Assembly: GCA_946546075.1 (NCBI GenBank) | Contig: CAMNNV010000054.1 | Coordinates: 1 to 7,656 of the forward strand | Source of the DNA: an uncultured Bacillota bacterium | Lineage (GTDB): Bacteria; Bacillota; Clostridia; Peptostreptococcales; Anaerovoracaceae | DNA length: 7,656 nt | Direction of reading: 5' to 3' | Part shown: positions 6,299-7,656 of the stretch, one piece after another | How the letters are laid out: each line of letters opens with the position of its first letter | Position numbering within the stretch: the first letter of the stretch is position 1 | Program-made: the position numbers and the translations under genes | Notes under the pieces: generated by a model | What the model was told of the DNA's origin: nothing | The model's database searches: none | The model's input: the letters and a program-made list of their open reading frames with translations, nothing else

Positions 6299-6303
6299 GT
6301 TCC

Positions 6304-7656
6304 CTATTTCGCGTAGTCTATCGCTCTCGTTTCTCTGACTACATTTACTTTGATCTGACCCGGATACTCCAGTTCTGATTCGATCTTCTTGGAGATATCT
6401 CTTGCCAGGAGAGCTATGCCGTCATCTGATACTTCATCCGGCTTGGCGATGATCCTGATCTCTCTTCCTGCCTGGATGGCATATGACTTGTCGACGCCCT
6501 TCGTCGTATTGGCGATCTCTTCGAGTTTCTGCAGTCTCTTGACGTAGGATTCGAGAGTTTCTCTTCTTGCTCCCGGTCTTGCTGCACTCAGTGCATCGGC
6601 TGCAGCGATGAGAACAGCTTCCACTGATTTCGGCTCGTAATCGCCGTGATGAGCTGCCATACCATTGATGACATTCTCGTGTTCTTTGTATTTCTTGAGA
6701 ACTTCGATACCGATATCGACGTGAGTACCCTCTTTCTCGTGGTCAAGGGCCTTACCGATATCGTGGAGCAGACCGGCACGTTTCGCCAGGGCTACGTCAA
6801 GCCCAAGTTCCCCTGCCATGAGGCCTGCGAGGTGTGATACCTCGATGGAATGTTTGAGAACATTCTGTCCGTATGAAGTTCTGTATTTGAGTCTTCCCAG
6901 AAGTTTCACGAGTTCAGGATGCAGATTGTGGATGCCCACTTCATAAGTGGCCTGTTCGCCTGCGTCCTTGATGATCGCGTTTACTTCCTTCTCTGACTTC
7001 TCGACCATCTCTTCGATCCTGCCCGGATGGATCCTTCCATCTACGATCAGTTTCTCCAGTGACAGTCTTGCGATTTCCCTTCTTACCGGGTCAAATCCTG
7101 ACAGGATAACTGCTTCAGGAGTATCATCTATGATAAGGTCGATGCCTGTGAGTGTTTCGATTGCTCTGATGTTACGTCCCTCACGACCGATGATTCTTCC
7201 CTTCATCTCGTCGTTCGGAAGCGGTACTACAGAAACTGTGGACTCTGCCACGTGATCTGCTGCACATCTCTGGATGGCTCCGGTGATGATCTCCTTCGCC
7301 TTCTTGTCGGCATCTTCTTTCGCCTTACTCTCGATTTCTTTGTAGAGAGCAGCAGCATCGCTTCTTGCTTCTCTCTCGACTTTTTCCAGGATGATCTCTC
7401 TTGCCTGTTCAACCGTATAACCGGATATCTTCTCCAGTTCTTCGAGCTGCTTTTTGACAAGCTTCTCCATCTCCTGCTGTTTCTTCGTTATGCTTCTGTC
7501 TTTATTTGATATGCTTTCTTCTTTCTTCTCAATATTTTCAAGTTTTTTATCTATAGCTTCTTCCTTCTGAACCAGCCTGCGTTCAGATTTGGAAATTTCA
7601 TTTCTTCTTTCTCTGATCTCTTTCTCGAGATTGTTTCTCTGTTCATGAGCTTCTTC
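6304..7656 (-). CDS. rny: Ribonuclease Y, N-terminus beyond the window
   Basis: 450 codons are visible, open to the window edge with no stop. RNase Y is usually about 520 residues, so roughly the first 70, including the membrane anchor, are missing. RNase Y is the membrane-bound endoribonuclease that starts mRNA turnover in many Firmicutes. From the edge, the visible part begins with a highly charged Glu/Lys/Arg-rich coiled coil of about 140 residues that continues past the in-frame ATG at 7470. Counting from that ATG, the KH domain follows at about 87-140 with GRIIGREGRNIRAIE (91-105). Then comes the HD domain: LKHSIEVSHLAG (205-216) and the metal-binding HD pair in GLLHDIGKALDHE (233-245; His236, Asp237), then AAHHGDYEPK. 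The family C-terminal region ends IKVNVVRETRAIDYAK. The ATG at 7470 is not the true start. A hairpin terminator follows the stop. Confidence 0.96.
   Translation of the reverse strand, partial: EEAHEQRNNLEKEIRERRNEISKSERRLVQKEEAIDKKLENIEKKEESISNKDRSITKKQQEMEKLVKKQLEELEKISGYTVEQAREIILEKVEREARSDAAALYKEIESKAKEDADKKAKEIITGAIQRCAADHVAESTVSVVPLPNDEMKGRIIGREGRNIRAIETLTGIDLIIDDTPEAVILSGFDPVRREIARLSLEKLIVDGRIHPGRIEEMVEKSEKEVNAIIKDAGEQATYEVGIHNLHPELVKLLGRLKYRTSYGQNVLKHSIEVSHLAGLMAGELGLDVALAKRAGLLHDIGKALDHEKEGTHVDIGIEVLKKYKEHENVINGMAAHHGDYEPKSVEAVLIAAADALSAARPGARRETLESYVKRLQKLEEIANTTKGVDKSYAIQAGREIRIIAKPDEVSDDGIALLARDISKKIESELEYPGQIKVNVVRETRAIDYAK

Overview
The window looks like chromosome of a Gram-positive anaerobe of the Firmicutes, probably class Clostridia. 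The reasons are an RNase Y, a short ThiI without a rhodanese domain paired with its own cysteine desulfurase, a tandem glycine riboswitch, strong AAGGAGG-type ribosome binding sites and intrinsic terminators. The genus cannot be fixed from this sequence.

Left half, plus strand. Bases 1 to about 150 are the 3' part of a tandem glycine riboswitch: the end of aptamer 1 and a complete aptamer 2. Its last stem is mutually exclusive with an intrinsic terminator (140-191), as expected for an ON switch. It controls a 341-residue membrane protein of the PTS EIIC type-2 / PfoR-like family (234-1259), which has its own terminator (1284-1320). Next is a surface protein (1420-3354) with three predicted membrane segments, a long Pro/Gly/Ser/Gln linker outside the cell and a Thr/Ser-rich right-handed beta-helix domain.

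Middle, 3355-3890, no protein gene. It holds two copies of a roughly 195-215 nt structured element in inverted orientation, separated by about 137 nt. Each copy lies directly at the 3' end of a gene and on that gene's coding strand. Loops and junctions are conserved in sequence, while at least four stems differ in sequence yet keep pairing, with many compensatory changes. In both copies the closing stem includes the stop codon of the gene. I do not recognise this element as a named RNA class; it is the most novel thing in the window.

Right half, minus strand. rny (RNase Y, N-terminus beyond the window edge), then a NifS-like cysteine desulfurase, then thiI. The last two are tightly coupled (9 nt gap) and form a sulfur relay for 4-thiouridine in tRNA and possibly thiamin thiazole. 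A strong hairpin terminator between rny and the desulfurase gene leaves no room for a separate promoter after it.
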